Of a stretch of 64,000 nucleotides of DNA, positions 1-8,812 are shown piece by piece. A program made the translations under genes and the position numbers. Source of the DNA: Ruegeria atlantica (GTDB taxonomy: Bacteria; Pseudomonadota; Alphaproteobacteria; Rhodobacterales; Rhodobacteraceae). The stretch's first letter is position 1. Each line of letters opens with the position of its first letter. Location of the stretch: NCBI GenBank assembly GCA_013032095.1, contig WQBJ01000015.1, forward strand, positions 1 through 64,000, in the 5' to 3' direction. The notes under the pieces are model-generated. The model saw only the letters and a list, made by a program, of their open reading frames with translations, had not been told where the DNA came from and made no database searches.

Positions 1-296
1 CGCCAGAGGTAGTGCTTGCTACCATTCACTTTCACAAAAACCTCGTCCACGTGCCACTTCCATTTCGAAAATGCGCGCAGTCGCTGGACTCGCTTTTGTC
101 TGATCTCGGAAGCAAACATCGGGCCAAACCTGTTCCACCAATATCGGACGGTTTCGTGGCTCACCTCAATTCCGCGTTCGTGCAATAGGTCTTCCACGTC
201 TCGAAGCGAGAGCTGGAATCAGATGTACAGCATTACGGCCAAGCGGATGATCTCAGGACTGGTTTTAAAGTACTTGAAAGAGGCAGGTCTGGTCAT
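1..296 (-). pseudogene. IS6 transposase N-terminal part, broken (copy 1)
   Basis: Minus-strand reading gives the helix-turn-helix start of an IS6 transposase (MTRPASFKYFKTSPE, then a run matching the intact copy at 42179-42886). The codon at 221-219 is TGA where the intact copy has the Arg codon of LYIRFPLS, so the frame is interrupted. The DDE catalytic part lies beyond the window start. Not expected to be functional. Confidence 0.8.
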
Positions 297-353
297 GGGC
301 AAAAGCTACGCAACCGCCCTGCCCCGCTCAAGCAAAGTTCTTCTGACAAGACC
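1..353 (-). mobile_element. IS6-family insertion sequence, copy 1 (cut by window start)
   Basis: This is the 5' part of an IS6-family element whose terminal repeat (reading GGTCTTGTCAGAAGAACTT on the minus strand) ends at 353. The same end closes the copies at 21894, 31081 and 42943. About 465 bp of the element lie outside the window. A diverged second copy of the same end (positions 359-378, 16 of 20 bases alike) follows immediately, so this copy landed beside an older IS6 relic. Confidence 0.9.
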
Positions 354-358
354 CAGCC

Positions 359-378
359 CAAGTTCTTTTGATACGACC
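359..378 (-). repeat. Relic of an older IS6 terminal repeat
   Basis: CAAGTTCTTTTGATACGACC directly follows the right end of IS copy 1 (CAAGTTCTTCTGACAAGACC type) and matches it at 16 of 20 positions. A similar diverged second end follows IS copy 3 near 21905-21955. I read these as scars of older insertions. Confidence 0.45.
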
Positions 379-442
379 TTCGGGAAGTATTGGAAGACAA
401 ATGCCCTTCCACTCAATTTAGGTGACGCCTTTCAATTCGAGT

Positions 443-1678
443 TTAATCAATCGTAAACAACTCCTGTCTTTCTGCGACACCACGCAATCTGTATTGCCCC
501 AGAGAAACAAGACTTGGTATGGAGTTCACTAAGTCGCCGGCCACCTTGTCAGAAACGACAATGTTCTGATCGAGCGCGCCGCACATGCCTAGAATGCGTG
601 AGGTTGTATTTACCGCTGGACCGACCACTGTGAAATCCAAGCGATACCTGCCGCCTATGTTGCCATAGAGAACATCGCCGGCGTGCAACGAGAGAGTGAA
701 GCCGGTCGTTGGTAAACCGTCCCTTTGCCTTCGTTGGTTGAGTGTATCAAAAGTATCTCGCAACTCCACCGCAGCGTGAATTGCGACGCGGCGAGCATCC
801 GGAACCCGATCGATATCGAAGATGGCAAGCATACCATCTCCCATAAATTTTAGAACGTTACCACCGTTGCGTTCGACCACGTCAACAGCTTCTGCGAAGT
901 AGTCGTTTAGCAATTCTATGATTGAATCCCCCGGAAGCGCCTCTGATAGTTTGGTAAATCCTTGCAAGTCAAAATACCAAATCACGGCTGAAATCGTTTC
1001 GGATGAACCTCGGGTGATATCCCCGGAAAGAACGCGCCTACTGGCGTCTTTGCCCAAATAAGCGGCGGTTATGTCCTCAGCCATCAGTCTGTTTGCCCCA
1101 CACTTCAGCGTCAGGCAAAGTGGAGATATCAGTTGACGTAAACCGTCAAGTTGCTGGCTTGAGAAGCCCCCGCTCGCGTCGGTTGTCAACGAGATGATGG
1201 CTCCTTCCTCCGCCTCCATTGGATCAACTGGTGTAGCGTCATCCTGAATAAGGAAGAACCGTTTAACAGCGAAGTAATCTGTCGCGCCGCGCTCGCGAAG
1301 TTCGTCGAAAATAGGAAAATTAAGCTCCGGTTCTTCGACTGTGAGGTCTTGTCTGATCTCTTCAACGTTGTTTGCCAAAAGATAGTAAATCGGGCTCAGG
1401 ACGTATTCTTCAGGAGCATCCGTTCTTCGGACAAAGTCCTCTCGTTCATTTCCCCCATCCCTGTGCCAGCGGAAAGCGACGGTCCCAATCTCGGGATGAT
1501 GAGCGCGCACGGTAATGTTTGCTCTTTGAAGAGGAATTCCTGCCGAAACAAGACGGTCGCAGAATGCTTCGAGCCAGATTTCCACCGGCGCATTCTCCAA
1601 GCCCTGTTGAACCAGCCAATCGGCCAAATCCTTTATAGCGGCGGTCAGTTCCCAGTTTTGAACTAAAGGGGCTGCCAT
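443..1678 (-). CDS. Class III adenylate/guanylate cyclase
   Basis: 411-residue soluble protein with a C-terminal class III nucleotide cyclase domain (about residues 225-400) behind an N-terminal domain of about 200 residues that I do not recognise; it resembles the N-terminus common in rhizobial and roseobacter cyclases. Both metal-binding Asp are visible in WYFDLQGFTKLSE and KFMGDGMLAIFD. The Lys of VLKFMGDG and the Asp of RLDFTVVGPAVN are the adenine-specifying pair, and AVNTTSRI carries the Asn/Arg transition-state residues, so ATP is the likely substrate and cAMP the product. Start chosen at ATG 1678, with GAGGA about 5 bp upstream. Transcribed alone; the downstream side is an IS copy. 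What signal controls it cannot be told. Confidence 0.9.
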   Translation of the reverse strand: MAAPLVQNWELTAAIKDLADWLVQQGLENAPVEIWLEAFCDRLVSAGIPLQRANITVRAHHPEIGTVAFRWHRDGGNEREDFVRRTDAPEEYVLSPIYYLLANNVEEIRQDLTVEEPELNFPIFDELRERGATDYFAVKRFFLIQDDATPVDPMEAEEGAIISLTTDASGGFSSQQLDGLRQLISPLCLTLKCGANRLMAEDITAAYLGKDASRRVLSGDITRGSSETISAVIWYFDLQGFTKLSEALPGDSIIELLNDYFAEAVDVVERNGGNVLKFMGDGMLAIFDIDRVPDARRVAIHAAVELRDTFDTLNQRRQRDGLPTTGFTLSLHAGDVLYGNIGGRYRLDFTVVGPAVNTTSRILGMCGALDQNIVVSDKVAGDLVNSIPSLVSLGQYRLRGVAERQELFTID

Positions 1679-1944
1679 GATGTCCTCACAATGAGTTATC
1701 GAACAGTTAGTTCCCAGTCTATTTCACTTCAAGGACACCTCAACTGCAATTTTCCAACAGCGCTAGCGGCCCAAAGCGGGTATTCACGACCAAGATTTGC
1801 AGCTTCTGAGATGTAAGCAAAGCCATCGCTGATTTAGGTTTTTGGCGAGCGAGCAACCACCAACTTTAATAAATATTGCGATCTTAGCGAGACAGACGAC
1901 GAGTAGGGATTTCTCGGTGTCGCTCCACGCCGCACATCGATTAC
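1679..1944. other. Intergenic region with half of the interspersed repeat
   Basis: No gene seen. It holds the upstream region of the cyclase (right of 1678) and the downstream side of the DUF4396 gene. Around 1760-1790 the string GCGGCCCAAAGCGGG resembles one arm of the interspersed palindromic repeat described elsewhere in this window. No convincing terminator. Confidence 0.4.
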
Positions 1945-2799
1945 TCAGAATATGATCAGAACAAATTTTGATGTCAGCCACAGTGCTGCGATAAGCAGGG
2001 CGTAAGTCGAAAAAATCCACGCCGCTGCATTTCTAACTGGTAGGCTTTTCATTTCCATATGATGATGCCCCACCGCTTGGTGCCCGCTATGACCTGCCAT
2101 TTCATTGTGCTCTGGTGATGCATGCCCAAGCGCCAGGGCTGGTCCATCAGCACCGGGCAGCGTCATGCAGCCGTGCTTCAGGTGGTTCGCCACCAACCAT
2201 CTGTTAATCGGAAAAGCGATCACCGCACCGACAACGGTCGCAAGACTCATGCGGAACCAGAATTGTGGGGTAAGCGGGTTCTCGGATCCTGGCCAAGCGG
2301 CCGCGAGCAGGACCATTGTCGGGATCATTCCCGTCATAACCATGTTCATCGAAACCGTTTCAGCAAAGAACGTCTTTCGAACGGCCTGCCCATAACTCCC
2401 GAACATTGGCATCATCATTAACGCCTGGAAGATGAACAAACCGGACACGAAGCCGAAGAGGTATTCGACTACGATGTCCCATCCATTGGAAAGGCTCAGA
2501 AAGTGGACCAGTGTAGCCGCGAAAATGATGCCCGTAGCGTCACCTGCCACGCAGTGCATCTCGCTGTTGACACCTTGTTTCCAAGTAGCGCGGGTATATT
2601 GGTCGTGACCTCCTGGGAAAGGACGACGACACGCAAGCAGATAGAAGAACAAGCCAATCGGGCCAGTGTAGAGCGTCACAAGAATCCACGCCGCCCGTTG
2701 AACCCAACTTGTCACACCATTGCTGATTGAGTCCCAAATAACAAAGCTCACACTGGCGCCGGTAAGAAGAAACCACACGAGCATCGCTCCATTTATCAT
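1945..2799 (-). CDS. DUF4396 multi-pass membrane protein
   Basis: 284 residues with several hydrophobic helices; the central part matches the DUF4396 family (motifs HCVAGDATGIIFAA and MMPMFGSYGQAVRKTFFAET, both recalled from family members). A His/Met-rich cytoplasmic or periplasmic loop near residues 225-250 (HNEMAGHSGHQAVGHHHMEM) suggests metal contact, and members of the family often sit in copper-response loci; that link is inference. It lies 36 bp upstream-of-stop from the next minus-strand gene (2836-3312) and may share its transcript. Function unknown. Confidence 0.8.
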   Translation of the reverse strand: MINGAMLVWFLLTGASVSFVIWDSISNGVTSWVQRAAWILVTLYTGPIGLFFYLLACRRPFPGGHDQYTRATWKQGVNSEMHCVAGDATGIIFAATLVHFLSLSNGWDIVVEYLFGFVSGLFIFQALMMMPMFGSYGQAVRKTFFAETVSMNMVMTGMIPTMVLLAAAWPGSENPLTPQFWFRMSLATVVGAVIAFPINRWLVANHLKHGCMTLPGADGPALALGHASPEHNEMAGHSGHQAVGHHHMEMKSLPVRNAAAWIFSTYALLIAALWLTSKFVLIIF

Positions 2800-2835
2800 T
2801 TCAAATTCCCTTTTTCGGTGGGCATATTGCTTTGG

Positions 2836-3312
2836 CTAAGTTCCTCCGCTGCGAGTCGAAAAGGCCCGATTAAGAATTTCTTTCACCTTCCACCCTATTG
2901 AAGGTGCTTCGGATGCGCGCGGACCCGCGATGTTCAATGTCCCAGGTGAAATTGACAAGAGCCAGGATCGCACTTGGGCAGCGCAATTTTCGATCCCCTG
3001 CCGTACATCCACGACCAAGTGCGATTTGCCGATTTCTTTAGCGTAGTTGATTGTCAGTTGAGTTCCCGGGCTCGGCGATCCATCCAGGAAAACCAGCAAA
3101 GCGTCACAATCTCTGACGTTCAGCTTTGTTCTTTCACTGACATCCTCAGATTGTGTTTCGGTCAATCCGTTAAAGCTCTCGGGAATGCGACCGGCTTCGT
3201 TTGTCCGTCCCTTCGGAACCCACCCACCACACGCAAAGCCGTTCTCTGACGCGAATTCCAATGCTGAAAGGTCGACTCCGGTCTGGCCACCCGTCACGAT
3301 TTTCACCGACAC
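2836..3312 (-). CDS. YpsA-like putative molybdenum-cofactor carrier protein
   Basis: 158-residue protein of the Rossmann-type YpsA/LOG superfamily, subfamily annotated as molybdenum carrier (cpYpsA-related). Opening VTGGQTGVDLSALEFA is the nucleotide/phosphate-binding loop, followed by GGWVPKGRTNEAGRIPE and DALLVFLDGSPSPGT. Size is right for the family. Starts 4 bp after the stop of the pyruvate decarboxylase gene (3317), so the two are almost surely co-transcribed. Why a cofactor-carrier type protein should travel with a decarboxylase is not evident; the annotated binding of Moco in this family is indirect. Confidence 0.8.
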   Translation of the reverse strand: MSVKIVTGGQTGVDLSALEFASENGFACGGWVPKGRTNEAGRIPESFNGLTETQSEDVSERTKLNVRDCDALLVFLDGSPSPGTQLTINYAKEIGKSHLVVDVRQGIENCAAQVRSWLLSISPGTLNIAGPRASEAPSIGWKVKEILNRAFSTRSGGT

Positions 3313-3316
3313 CCCC

Positions 3317-5008
3317 CTATCTACATCGATTGGGCCGACCGTTGTTTCGCGCGACCTGATTTCCCCACCTCAGCAGATTGACGTTGCAATCGTCCCGGTC
3401 GATTAGAACTTCGATCAGGCAAAGAGCATCATGATCCAGAGCCGTTCTTATGGCTTCGTCTAACTCGCCTTCTGTAGTAACCTTGCACCCCCAAGCGTTA
3501 CCCTCGCCGGCACTAAACACGTCTATCAAGCCAGCGTAGTTCCAATTTTTGATGGTGTTGTAGGGGCCGTCGTGGATCTCAACTTCGATTGTGTAGCCGC
3601 CATTGTTGATCAGGAAGATTATCGGCTTTGCATCATATCGGATCATGGTTGAAATCTCTTGGGCGGTCAGTTGGAACGAACCGTCCCCAATGCACGAGAT
3701 CAACCGACGCTCTTTGTTCCCTAACGCATATCCCAACGACGCGCCGACGGACCAACCAATGGACCCATATTGCATTTGTATCTCAAACCGCGTGCCTTCT
3801 GGCAGGTTGGTCTCCATTCCATTGAACCAGGAGTCCCCCGTTTCAACGAGTAGCGTGCTGTCCTCATCCAGCATCTTCTGAACCCGCGCGAAGAGTTGCC
3901 GAACGGTCACCGGTGTGCCCGCTGCATTGGGTTCTGGTGCGTTTTGCTCAATTCTGACACGTTCGAAAGCTGTAATCGCACCATTGTTCGGCGTCAGCTT
4001 GTCAGCCAGCGCATCTAAAAACTCATCCATACGTACATTGCTGAAATGAGTTTCACCTAACTGAATGGACGTCGGATGCACCATAACCGCTTTGCCAGGA
4101 TCAAAACCAAGTTGGTGACCTGTTGTGGTGTAATCGGTGAAAACAGGACCAACAAACAGCAACCCATCTGCCGCATCGACAATTTCCCCGCAGCCCGGCG
4201 TGCTTACAGGCCCCCAGTAAATTCCCATGAAATTCGGGTTTGCTTCGGTCAAGAAGCTCTTGGCATTTGGCATCGAAGCCTGCGCGTAGTCACAGGTGGC
4301 GGCAAGACCGCGCAAAGAGCGCTCTGCCTGACCAGCCCGCACCTTGCTTCCTGCAACAAGCACTGGCCGTTCCGCTGCATTCAGGAACTCTGATACTTGT
4401 GCAACCGCAGTCGATAGCATGTTTGGATCGCTGTTGGGCTGTCTTGCAAAACTGCGGGGTACAGGCGCTGAGGTTGGCGCACCAGCTATGTTCGAGGCGA
4501 TTTCTATATAGACAGGTTTGCGCCGAAGCATTGCCGTGTCTATCGCCCTGTCAATTGCAACAGGTGCAAGCGAAGGATGATGGATCGTGACAGCCTCAGC
4601 GGTGACACGAGCAAACATTTCGCGCTGGTAGTCATAGTCAACCTCGCCGAGTGTATGATGCAGGTATTCCCATTCGGCCTCAGAGTTTGTGTTCGGCCCA
4701 CCGGAAATCGCAATCAATGGGAGATCCTCGGCATAAGCACCCGCGACAGCATTCAACAGGCTCAATCCTCCGACCGAGTATGTTACGACCGCCGCTGACG
4801 GACCTCCTGTGGCGCGGGCATACCCGTCCGCCGCATAACCGGCGTTAAGCTCGTTGCAGCAACTGATCATTTGCAGATCCCTATTGCTAAGCAACTCATC
4901 CAGCAGCACCAAATTGTAGTCACCAGGTACCACAAAATAGTCTTTAATTCCAGCCTCTTGCAGTCTTTTTGCCAAATATGACCCGACGGTCCAGCGCTGA
5001 GTTGCCAT
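3317..5008 (-). CDS. pdc: Pyruvate decarboxylase (thiamine-diphosphate dependent)
   Basis: 563 residues, close to the length of Zymomonas PDC (568) and similar to it from end to end. Catalytic Glu sits in CCNELNAGYAADGYA (E53), the paired catalytic His in LHHTLGEVDYDYQ, the ThDP motif in GDGSFQLTAQE with a following INNGGYTIE, and the C-terminal Glu in TIEVEIHDGPYN. Predicted reaction: pyruvate to acetaldehyde and CO2 in the cytosol. Indolepyruvate or phenylpyruvate decarboxylases are related, but HDGPYNTIKNWNYAGL is the PDC-type signature. True PDC is rare in bacteria. The gene heads a two-to-three gene minus-strand group with 2836-3312 and probably 1945-2799. No alcohol dehydrogenase lies beside it. 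Confidence 0.88.
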   Translation of the reverse strand: MATQRWTVGSYLAKRLQEAGIKDYFVVPGDYNLVLLDELLSNRDLQMISCCNELNAGYAADGYARATGGPSAAVVTYSVGGLSLLNAVAGAYAEDLPLIAISGGPNTNSEAEWEYLHHTLGEVDYDYQREMFARVTAEAVTIHHPSLAPVAIDRAIDTAMLRRKPVYIEIASNIAGAPTSAPVPRSFARQPNSDPNMLSTAVAQVSEFLNAAERPVLVAGSKVRAGQAERSLRGLAATCDYAQASMPNAKSFLTEANPNFMGIYWGPVSTPGCGEIVDAADGLLFVGPVFTDYTTTGHQLGFDPGKAVMVHPTSIQLGETHFSNVRMDEFLDALADKLTPNNGAITAFERVRIEQNAPEPNAAGTPVTVRQLFARVQKMLDEDSTLLVETGDSWFNGMETNLPEGTRFEIQMQYGSIGWSVGASLGYALGNKERRLISCIGDGSFQLTAQEISTMIRYDAKPIIFLINNGGYTIEVEIHDGPYNTIKNWNYAGLIDVFSAGEGNAWGCKVTTEGELDEAIRTALDHDALCLIEVLIDRDDCNVNLLRWGNQVARNNGRPNRCR

Positions 5009-5237
5009 TCCAATAATCCAATGCGAGTTGTTAAATGAACTGGACGCATCCTATTTGCGAAAGTTGGATTTACAAAATCGAGAGTGTTGAGCACTTTTGC
5101 GAGACTGGCAAAATGGAAGCTGAAAACGATTTCAACCTAGATAGAAATTTCCGGTTTGGACCTAGTGTTTCAGTCGACAGCTTTTCTCAACAGTGATTGG
5201 TGGCAGCCCAAGACGGGCGAGCTCAAATAGCAAAAAG

Positions 5238-6056
5238 GGTGCTGTCAGACAAATTCGAACCACTCTCAGCTAGGACAGTAGAGCTGTCCCTTATATCGCG
5301 CCAAGTTCGCGCCACTCGGCGAGAGCAACGGCGCGTGTCAGCTTGAAGGTGCCTCGGCTGGTGAGAGATTGCTCCTGGTTAAAGTGGTTGTAGACGGAGG
5401 AGTGGACGGCGGCGAATTTCTGCAAACTCCTCATACGCCTGAAACGTTGCATGGCGCGTTCGCGTCGTCGAAACGGTAAATGCGAGTTCTCGACGCGGTT
5501 GTTGAGCCACCTGCCCGTCTTTTGTTTTTCCTTGGCACCAAGCTCTCTTAGTGCCGCCCGATATGACGCGAAGCGATCCGTGACCAACTCGTCTGCTGTG
5601 CCGTGTCTCTTCATTAATTTCTTGAGGAATTTCAGCGCTACCTGCTTATTTCGACGTTTCGTTACAACGACTTCCAGCACTTCGCCTTCGTGATCAACGG
5701 CGCGCCAGAGGTAGTGCCTTTTGCCATTGGCCTTCACAAACACTTCGTCGACATGCCATTTCGATTTTGAGCACGCCCGCAACTGCTGAACCCGTTTTCT
5801 GCGAATTTGCCGCCGCGAACATCGGACCGAAACGGTTCTACCAATACCGCACTGTCTCGTGGCTCACTTCAGTGCCGCGCTCACGCAACAGCTCTTCCAC
5901 GTTTCGAAGCGATAGTGGGAACCGAACATAAAGCATCACTGCCAAACGAATGGTCTCGGGATTGGTTTTGAAGTACTTGAAGGGCGACCGTTTTTTCATG
6001 CTTGAAGGCTACGAGAGCGCCCTGCCCGCCTCAAGCCAAGTTCTTATGACAAGGCC
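5238..6056 (-). mobile_element. IS6-family insertion sequence, copy 2 (819 bp)
   Basis: Left end GGTGCTGTCAGACAAATTCG at 5238, right end closing at 6056 (TTATGACAAGGCC, slightly decayed). Terminal repeats share about 13 of 19 bases. It is 1 bp longer than the intact copy at 42126-42943. No flanking 8-bp duplication. Its right end cuts an EamA transporter fragment that begins at 6057. Confidence 0.9.
5291..5999 (-). pseudogene. IS6 transposase, frameshifted (copy 2)
   Basis: Reads from ATG 5999 (MKKRS...) through the HTH region, then loses frame around 5795-5820, where this copy carries one base more than the intact copy. The downstream 163 codons keep the DDE parts: D in WHVDEVFVKANG, D in VTDRFASYRAAL, E in NNRVENSHLPFRRRE. 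Copies 2 and 3 share a different first-codon region from copies 1, 4 and 5, so two subtypes are present. Confidence 0.85.
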
Positions 6057-6206
6057 GCAGAGTTGCCGGTAGCGACCCTGTTCGGCTATCTTGTTATCAA
6101 TGACTTTCCAAACACGCTTAGCCTGCTTGGTATTGGCAACATAATCGGTGCAGGGCTGTACATGATACATCGCGAAAGGGTGGTAGCCAGACAGTTGGTC
6201 ACATAG
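6057..6206 (+). pseudogene. EamA/DMT-family transporter, C-terminal fragment
   Basis: 49 codons open directly at the IS copy 2 border and end in TAG at 6206. The reading ATLFGYLVINDFPNTLSL, then LGIGNIIGAGLYMIHRE, is the last two-helix hairpin of an EamA (RhaT/YdcZ-like) permease. The rest of the gene is missing. The EamA relic at 20504-21078 lacks just this part and also abuts an IS copy, so both could come from one gene, but that is speculation. Confidence 0.7.
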
Positions 6207-6466
6207 CGCCCAGCACCTCCAATCTGAGTATTGAAGCACTTCATGCGGCATGTTGCGCCGGACGTGGAATTGCCTGACTGCCGGAGTTCCTCGCGTCAAA
6301 CGATCTTCTGAACGGACGCCTGATGCTTTTGCTGGAGGATTACTCAGCGTTGGCCTCCGGCGGCGTCATTTTCATTCTGCGCCCGGAAACGAATTTCTTA
6401 CCGCAGCGGGTGCGCACTTTTATTGACTTCTTGGCAAACCGTTTCGCCAAAGTCGGATCAAATTGA
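6201..6466 (+). pseudogene. LysR-type regulator, C-terminal fragment
   Basis: Frame reading TSNLSIEALHAACCAGRGIA, stop TGA (6275-6277), LPEFLASNDLLNGRLM, and on to SN and TGA at 6464-6466. This is the last part of a LysR effector-binding domain: the usual serine-asparagine-Glu-Ala segment, Gly-x-Gly-Ile turn, LPEFLA and the GRL strand. The in-frame TGA replaces a residue between GIA and LPEF. No HTH part is present. It is a dead remnant joined to the EamA fragment. Confidence 0.7.
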
Positions 6467-6768
6467 GCGGCGAAACATGCTTTACTTCAGCAGCTGGGAC
6501 AGTCTGCACAACGGTGGATCTTACATACTTAGATGCGGACATCGGTGACATGTGTAGCGCTTGTTTGTTTCTGCCCGGGACTCGGATCGGGAATGTCCGG
6601 CTCGGGCTGCCATCAGCCGCTCATCAATAGCGCAGAGAACGGCAGGAGAGAGCCCGAAGCAGAAGCTCGCCTTGCGCGCCGCTTCTCAGTACTGCGGATT
6701 AATCTCTCAGCTTCTAGCGACGGCCTGTGCCGAGTTCGCAAGACAGATTAAGGAACGTCAACACTGGT
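6467..6768. other. Non-coding stretch holding one interspersed repeat
   Basis: No gene supported. It contains repeat copy R1 (arms at 6592-6610 and 6650-6660). The adjacent hydrolase gene ends at 6769. Confidence 0.6.
6592..6660 (+). repeat. Interspersed palindromic repeat, copy R1
   Basis: Left arm AATGTCCGGCTCGGGCTGC (6592-6610), right arm GAGCCCGAAGC (6650-6660). Compare the family consensus arms AATGTCCGGTTTGGGCTGC and GAGCCCAAAGCGGACA, which are inverted copies of each other. Confidence 0.75.
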
Positions 6769-8433
6769 TCACCGGTTCCGGCATCCAAGCTGGTACCCGA
6801 TATCGCAATGCGCTTTCAGCCGTTTGGTGTCAGTAGCAGTCCAGTCCGAAGGGGCCGTGACCTCGACCCAGGGCGAGATGTAATCCTGCGCAAAATAGGC
6901 GTGGCCATGTCCTGGGGGCGTGCCGAAAGATAACGCCATGTCGAGGGCCAACTGAAACTGCGTGACTACCGGGATGAAGACGAGATGCTTTGAAACATCT
7001 TCAGCCGGAGGTTCGTTCATCCAGGGCGGTGCCCGCCAAAGCGAACTCGGATCGTAGAAGACGATCGGATCGCTGGAATACTGCAGGAATACGATCCGCA
7101 TCTCCCCCCAGTCTGCGATGGCTTGCGAGGCATCCGAGAAGTGCGACGCAAATCGGACGAACGATCCGTTCCCAATGATAGGGAGCACCCATGGACTGCT
7201 AGGTTCGCGCGCGTTCTGCGCTTGCTGCCAGAACCGTGACGGAAACGGAGGACCTGCCCAAAAAGCCCCATCGATCGGGTCGTCGGCAAGGCGGAAGAGG
7301 TTTGTGGCGTACATCGACGACCAGGCACCAAGGCTTAGACCGTGCACGTAAAATCTTGGGCGGCGATCCTTTGGCAGCGTCCGCCAATAGGAGTGCACGA
7401 CGTCGAGAAGCGCGGTCGCCTGATCGAGGCCGGTCCGGGTTTCTAGAACCAGTGCCAGAGGCGATTGTAGGTAGGAATACTGGGCGCTAACCGTCGCGAT
7501 GTCGCCATTGTGCAAGTATTCCACCGGATCGTGAGAACCCGGGTCCATCCAACCGGTTCCTGTGGGGCTAGTAACGATCAGAACTTCCCGATCAAAAGCC
7601 CTCAGCCGTTTTAGCTCGGCAAGTGCCAGTTCGGCCCGCTCTTGCGGTGACTCGCCGTTTGCCCGACCGACATAGACCCGTATAGGGTCCAGCGCGGGTT
7701 TGCCTGTGAAGGCGGAAATCGCTTCGGCGTCCGGGCCATTCAGGACGAAATCTCGGCCGGGCTGACCCATCGCCGCCCAGTCAATCAGAGACGCTTCGGA
7801 ACCGGCCTGATCCGGTCTTTCGGGCAGGTCAGGCGCGATATCAAAAAGCATCTGAGCAGCCTCGTAGCTTTCATCGAGGCCCGTGACCACGCGGTCGAAA
7901 ATGCCGTCGCGGGTGACGACGAAGAGCAGCAGGGCGACCGTCACAACGCCCAGAACATTGGCCCGGCGCGGCGGCATGAAGCGATAGAAGCGGTCCCTGA
8001 CCCATCGGAACAGGGCCGCCACGAGCGCGCCGATCAGAAAAAAAAGCGCAAAGGTTCCGGTCCCTGCCAACAGGATCTGCGCCAGGTGCTTTGCATCTGC
8101 AAGCTCCATCCCCATTTTTGCGCGCAGCTCATTCTGCCATTCAAAGCTGAAGGTCAGCGTCCATATTGAAAATCCGGCAACAAGAGCCGCAAAGACAATG
8201 TTGCCGACAAGCGCTAGACGTCCGCGCATGCGCGGCAGATCAGCGGCCTGCCAAATCAGTTCGAGCACACGCCCCAGAAGGTAGCCAAGCGCCACCAAGA
8301 TCCCGCCTAATAATCCCTGAACCATCGGCTCGCGTGGAATGAGGGAGGGGGTCAGCGAGGCCGCAAAAAACAGAAGACCTAAAAGTAGGCACGGGAGAGA
8401 TACTCCGGCAATCAGTGGTTTTATCCACCGCAC
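6769..8433 (-). CDS. Membrane-anchored alpha/beta hydrolase (Abhydrolase_9 family)
   Basis: 554 residues. The N-terminal half has about five hydrophobic helices (roughly residues 5-28, 38-60, 75-100, 120-145, 160-180) like the Abhydrolase_9 N-terminal domain. The C-terminal half is an alpha/beta hydrolase with nucleophile elbow YVHGLSLGAWSS and nearby strands RVYVGRANGESPQERAEL and LIVTSPTGTGWMDP typical of that family. Start is GTG 8433, supported by GGAGGAACGATT just upstream. Substrate unknown; the family is described as putative membrane-bound esterase/lipase-like. Stands alone between two interspersed repeats. Confidence 0.85.
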   Translation of the reverse strand: MRWIKPLIAGVSLPCLLLGLLFFAASLTPSLIPREPMVQGLLGGILVALGYLLGRVLELIWQAADLPRMRGRLALVGNIVFAALVAGFSIWTLTFSFEWQNELRAKMGMELADAKHLAQILLAGTGTFALFFLIGALVAALFRWVRDRFYRFMPPRRANVLGVVTVALLLFVVTRDGIFDRVVTGLDESYEAAQMLFDIAPDLPERPDQAGSEASLIDWAAMGQPGRDFVLNGPDAEAISAFTGKPALDPIRVYVGRANGESPQERAELALAELKRLRAFDREVLIVTSPTGTGWMDPGSHDPVEYLHNGDIATVSAQYSYLQSPLALVLETRTGLDQATALLDVVHSYWRTLPKDRRPRFYVHGLSLGAWSSMYATNLFRLADDPIDGAFWAGPPFPSRFWQQAQNAREPSSPWVLPIIGNGSFVRFASHFSDASQAIADWGEMRIVFLQYSSDPIVFYDPSSLWRAPPWMNEPPAEDVSKHLVFIPVVTQFQLALDMALSFGTPPGHGHAYFAQDYISPWVEVTAPSDWTATDTKRLKAHCDIGYQLGCRNR

Positions 8434-8584
8434 AATCGTTCCTCCACGAACCAGGAAAACTCAGTCAGCTTAGTGGAACGCAGCGCGATGGGCCATGTTT
8501 ATTGTGCAAGTTCCGGGGTATCGCAAGCACCGGAGCTTTTGCGGTCCCTCTCCCTGAGGAGGCATATAATGTATGAAACGGACA

Positions 8585-8599
8585 TGTCCGCTTTGGGCT
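8585..8599 (+). repeat. Interspersed repeat, single arm (R7)
   Basis: TGTCCGCTTTGGGCT, one arm of the family consensus, 75 bp left of full copy R2. Confidence 0.55.
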
Positions 8600-8673
8600 A
8601 ACCGCGGTCATCACCTACTCATGAGGCAATGACCGTTTTTGTCCGCAAACCGGAACTGCAAAGTCTTTTTTAG

Positions 8674-8746
8674 AATGTCCGGTTCGGGCTGCGACCAGCC
8701 ATTGTTGTACGAGCGGGAAATAACTGCTGAGAGCCCAAAGCGGACA
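8674..8746 (+). repeat. Interspersed palindromic repeat, copy R2
   Basis: Left arm AATGTCCGGTTCGGGCTGC (8674-8692) and right arm GAGCCCAAAGCGGACA (8731-8746) are near-perfect inverted copies separated by 38 bp. It sits between divergent genes. Confidence 0.8.
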
Positions 8747-8812
8747 CGGAAATTAGATTGAATCCGTGATACCGTGGTACAGGCAAGACCCAACACAAGG
8801 AGGGAACGTTTG

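Larger units (their letters stand above)
8434..8812. other. Intergenic region with repeat copies R7 and R2
   Basis: Divergent promoter region between the hydrolase and the ankyrin-cytochrome gene. It holds a lone arm at 8585-8599, a full repeat at 8674-8746 and, near 8639-8668, the upstream segment TTTGTCCGCAAACCGGAACT shared with other copies. An AAGGAGG box at 8798-8804 serves the gene at 8813. Confidence 0.6.

Noticed and set aside
6009-6299. 96-codon open frame on the minus strand
   Set aside because: It crosses the IS border and runs antisense to the EamA and LysR remnants; nothing recognisable in it.
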